Assembly: GCF_015645445.1 (NCBI RefSeq)
Contig: NZ_JADOGI010000071.1
Coordinates: 1 to 44,886 of the forward strand
Direction: 5' to 3'
Source: Nonomuraea cypriaca
GTDB taxonomy: Bacteria > Actinomycetota > Actinomycetes > Streptosporangiales > Streptosporangiaceae
Length of the DNA: 44,886 nt
In this document: positions 43,470 to 44,886 of the stretch, one piece after another
Layout of the letters: each line of letters opens with the position of its first letter
Numbering within the stretch: the stretch's first letter is position 1
The notes under the pieces: model-generated
What the model was told of the DNA's origin: nothing
The model's input: only the letters and a program-made list of their open reading frames with translations
Databases searched by the model: none
Made by a program: the position numbers and the translations under genes

Positions 43470-44886
43470 ATGAATGACCGCGTCCTGGTCGAAGCACTCC
43501 GCGCCCGCGCCCCGGGCGCCCTCGCCGCGCTGTACGACGCGTACGCGGAGAGCGTCTACGGCTACTGCTGGTCCCTCCTGCTGAGCGCAGACAGCGCCCA
43601 GGTGGCCCTCCGCGACACGCTGATCGCCGCGGAGGCGCACGCCGGCGCGCTGTCCGAGCCCGACAGACTCCGCACCTGGCTGTACGCGCTGGCCCGCGTC
43701 GAATGCCTGCGCCGCCGGGCCGCCGCGCCACCGGGTGCCGAGGCGGCGCTGGCCGAGGCGCCGCCGCTGGACGACCCGGCCGACGCCGACCTGCGGATCA
43801 TGGCCTGGAACGCCGTCCAGAGCCTGCCTGTCGCCGACCGCGAGGTCCTGGAGCTCACGTACCGGCACGAACTGTCCGCCGCCGAGCTGGCACAGGTGCT
43901 CGCGGTCGCGGCACGCCAGATCGAGCCACTCCAGGAGCAGGCCCGCGAGCGCCTGGGCGACGCGATCACCTCCGAGATCCTGGCCAGGAAGGGCCCGTAC
44001 GACTGCCCGCGCCGGGCCGCGATCCTCACCGGCTTCTCCGGTGAGATGACGGGCACGATGCGCGAGCACCTCGTCAGGCACCTGCCACGCTGCGAGATCT
44101 GCGCGCCGCACCGCACCCGCGAGGTGTCGGCAGCCAAGGTGTTCGAACTCGTGCCGGAGGCCGCGCTCCCCGACGCGCTGCGGGTCAGGGTGATGAGCTG
44201 CTTCGCCGACCCCGAACTCCTGCCCTACCGCCGTTACGTCGCCAGGCGTACGGGTGCGCTGGGCGCCGCGGGGTTTCCCGTTCCCGCCGGCAAGGACGTT
44301 CGGCGATGGCCTCAGGCGCTGGCGGGCGCGCTGGCGGCGGTCGCGACCGTGGTGGCGATAGCGGTGATCTTCAATGAGATCGGCAAGGACAACGGCGGCC
44401 TGGCGGGAGTGGCGACGGCGGCCTTCCCCGCGACGGGCGAGCCGCCGGGCATCCGGCTCCCGTGGCAGGCCGACCCCCAGGACGGCCCGTTGACCGTCGA
44501 GCCCATCCTCGACAGCACCACCACACACCCGATCAAGCCGACCCAGTCGCCGCCCGCCGTCTCACCCCCGGCGCCCGCCTGGTCCACCTCGGCCGGCACG
44601 GCATCGCCAGGCACCTCGCAACCGGCCGGTCCGTCGCCAGGCAGGACCGGCACCCCACCCGCCGTCGACCCGCCGGTCGGCCGGCCACCCGGCGGCCGTC
44701 CCCCCGGTGGCCACCCCGGCCGGCCACCCGGCGGCCCCGGTCACCCCGGGCCTCCTGGGCGCCCGCCCGGCGGTCACCCCGGGCATCCACCGGGCGGCCC
44801 TTCACCCGGGGGCACCCCGTCCAAGGGGCCCTGCGGCCGGATGCCCTGCCCCACGCCGACGGTCGCGCCCAGCCCCACGCCCACGC
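43470..44886 (+). CDS. sigma-70-like protein fused to a zinc-binding domain, membrane helix and Pro/Gly-rich tail (runs off edge)
   Basis: The first 472 codons of an open frame with no stop before the window end. Residues 1-70 resemble ECF sigma region 2 (LRARAPGALAALYDAYAESVYGYCWSLL) and about 105-165 region 4 (SLPVADREVLELTYRHELSAAELAQVL). Near residue 207 there is RHLPRCEICAPHR, the H-x3-C-x2-C pattern of zinc-type anti-sigma domains. A single membrane helix (PQALAGALAAVATVVAIAVIF) follows, then an exported tail rich in Pro, Gly and Thr with PPGGH/PPGGR repeats. Joining sigma-like and anti-sigma-like parts on one membrane protein is unusual but known in actinobacteria. The region 2 DNA-melting residues are degraded, so it may not act as a sigma factor. 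Confidence 0.8.
   Translation, partial: MNDRVLVEALRARAPGALAALYDAYAESVYGYCWSLLLSADSAQVALRDTLIAAEAHAGALSEPDRLRTWLYALARVECLRRRAAAPPGAEAALAEAPPLDDPADADLRIMAWNAVQSLPVADREVLELTYRHELSAAELAQVLAVAARQIEPLQEQARERLGDAITSEILARKGPYDCPRRAAILTGFSGEMTGTMREHLVRHLPRCEICAPHRTREVSAAKVFELVPEAALPDALRVRVMSCFADPELLPYRRYVARRTGALGAAGFPVPAGKDVRRWPQALAGALAAVATVVAIAVIFNEIGKDNGGLAGVATAAFPATGEPPGIRLPWQADPQDGPLTVEPILDSTTTHPIKPTQSPPAVSPPAPAWSTSAGTASPGTSQPAGPSPGRTGTPPAVDPPVGRPPGGRPPGGHPGRPPGGPGHPGPPGRPPGGHPGHPPGGPSPGGTPSKGPCGRMPCPTPTVAPSPTPT

Overview
The window comes from a high-GC actinomycete, most likely a Streptosporangiales organism of the Nonomuraea type. I base this on the very G/C-rich third codon positions, frequent GTG and TTG starts, 4-base ATGA/GTGA operon overlaps, and lineage-typical families (DUF397, XRE/DUF5753 remnant, DUF6461, DUF4407, I36 inhibitor, PucR, Crp/small-protein/cyclase operon). 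Genus assignment is inference. I see no tRNA, rRNA, CRISPR array, transposase or phage genes.

Layout. (1) 1-8.8 kb: a peptide ABC importer. The solute-binding lipoprotein, a DUF885 metallohydrolase and two permeases run leftward. A fused two-domain ATPase runs rightward, and a PucR-type regulator converges on it. (2) 9.1-10.8 kb: an MFS exporter and its MerR regulator, with a perfect MerR-type operator at the exporter promoter. (3) 10.8-12.4 kb: a DUF6461 protein, an intact DUF397 gene, and two truncated genes facing each other (an XRE/DUF5753 regulator and an HATPase) that look joined by one deletion. (4) 12.4-19.4 kb, the most unusual region: a leftward locus encoding a Crp-like cNMP-binding regulator, a 108-residue helical protein, a class III cyclase-like protein, a P-loop NTPase with a long helical tail, an SPFH-like coiled-coil protein and a four-helix membrane protein (DUF4407). 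The small protein and the cyclase end in a Gly-rich, RHIM-like sequence, and the NTPase carries the same sequence near its N-terminus. This is the layout expected of a bacterial amyloid-signalling (NLR/Bell-like) conflict system. (5) 19.5-24.1 kb: a methyltransferase, a decayed fragment, a secreted sulfatase, an APH-like kinase and a DUF305 lipoprotein.

(6) 24.1-38.1 kb: a glycan or sugar-acid catabolic region. A FadR-type GntR regulator, a sugar ABC importer, a GH38 alpha-mannosidase-like enzyme and an enolase-superfamily dehydratase form one rightward, tightly overlapped operon. An opposing operon encodes a DUF4185 secreted protein, a DUF4432/aldose-epimerase-like protein and an SDR dehydrogenase. 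The same palindrome lies before the GntR gene and inside the promoter of the opposing operon, so one regulator probably controls both arms. Between the arms lie an S10 serine carboxypeptidase, a lipoprotein and an I36-type inhibitor. (7) 38.1-44.9 kb: a Tat-exported protein ending in a 36-bp triplication, a TetR/hydrolase divergent pair with a palindromic operator, an ABC-F ATPase, a lipoprotein, and a sigma-like/zinc-binding/transmembrane fusion protein that runs off the right edge.

All family calls were made by reading motifs; no database search was run.
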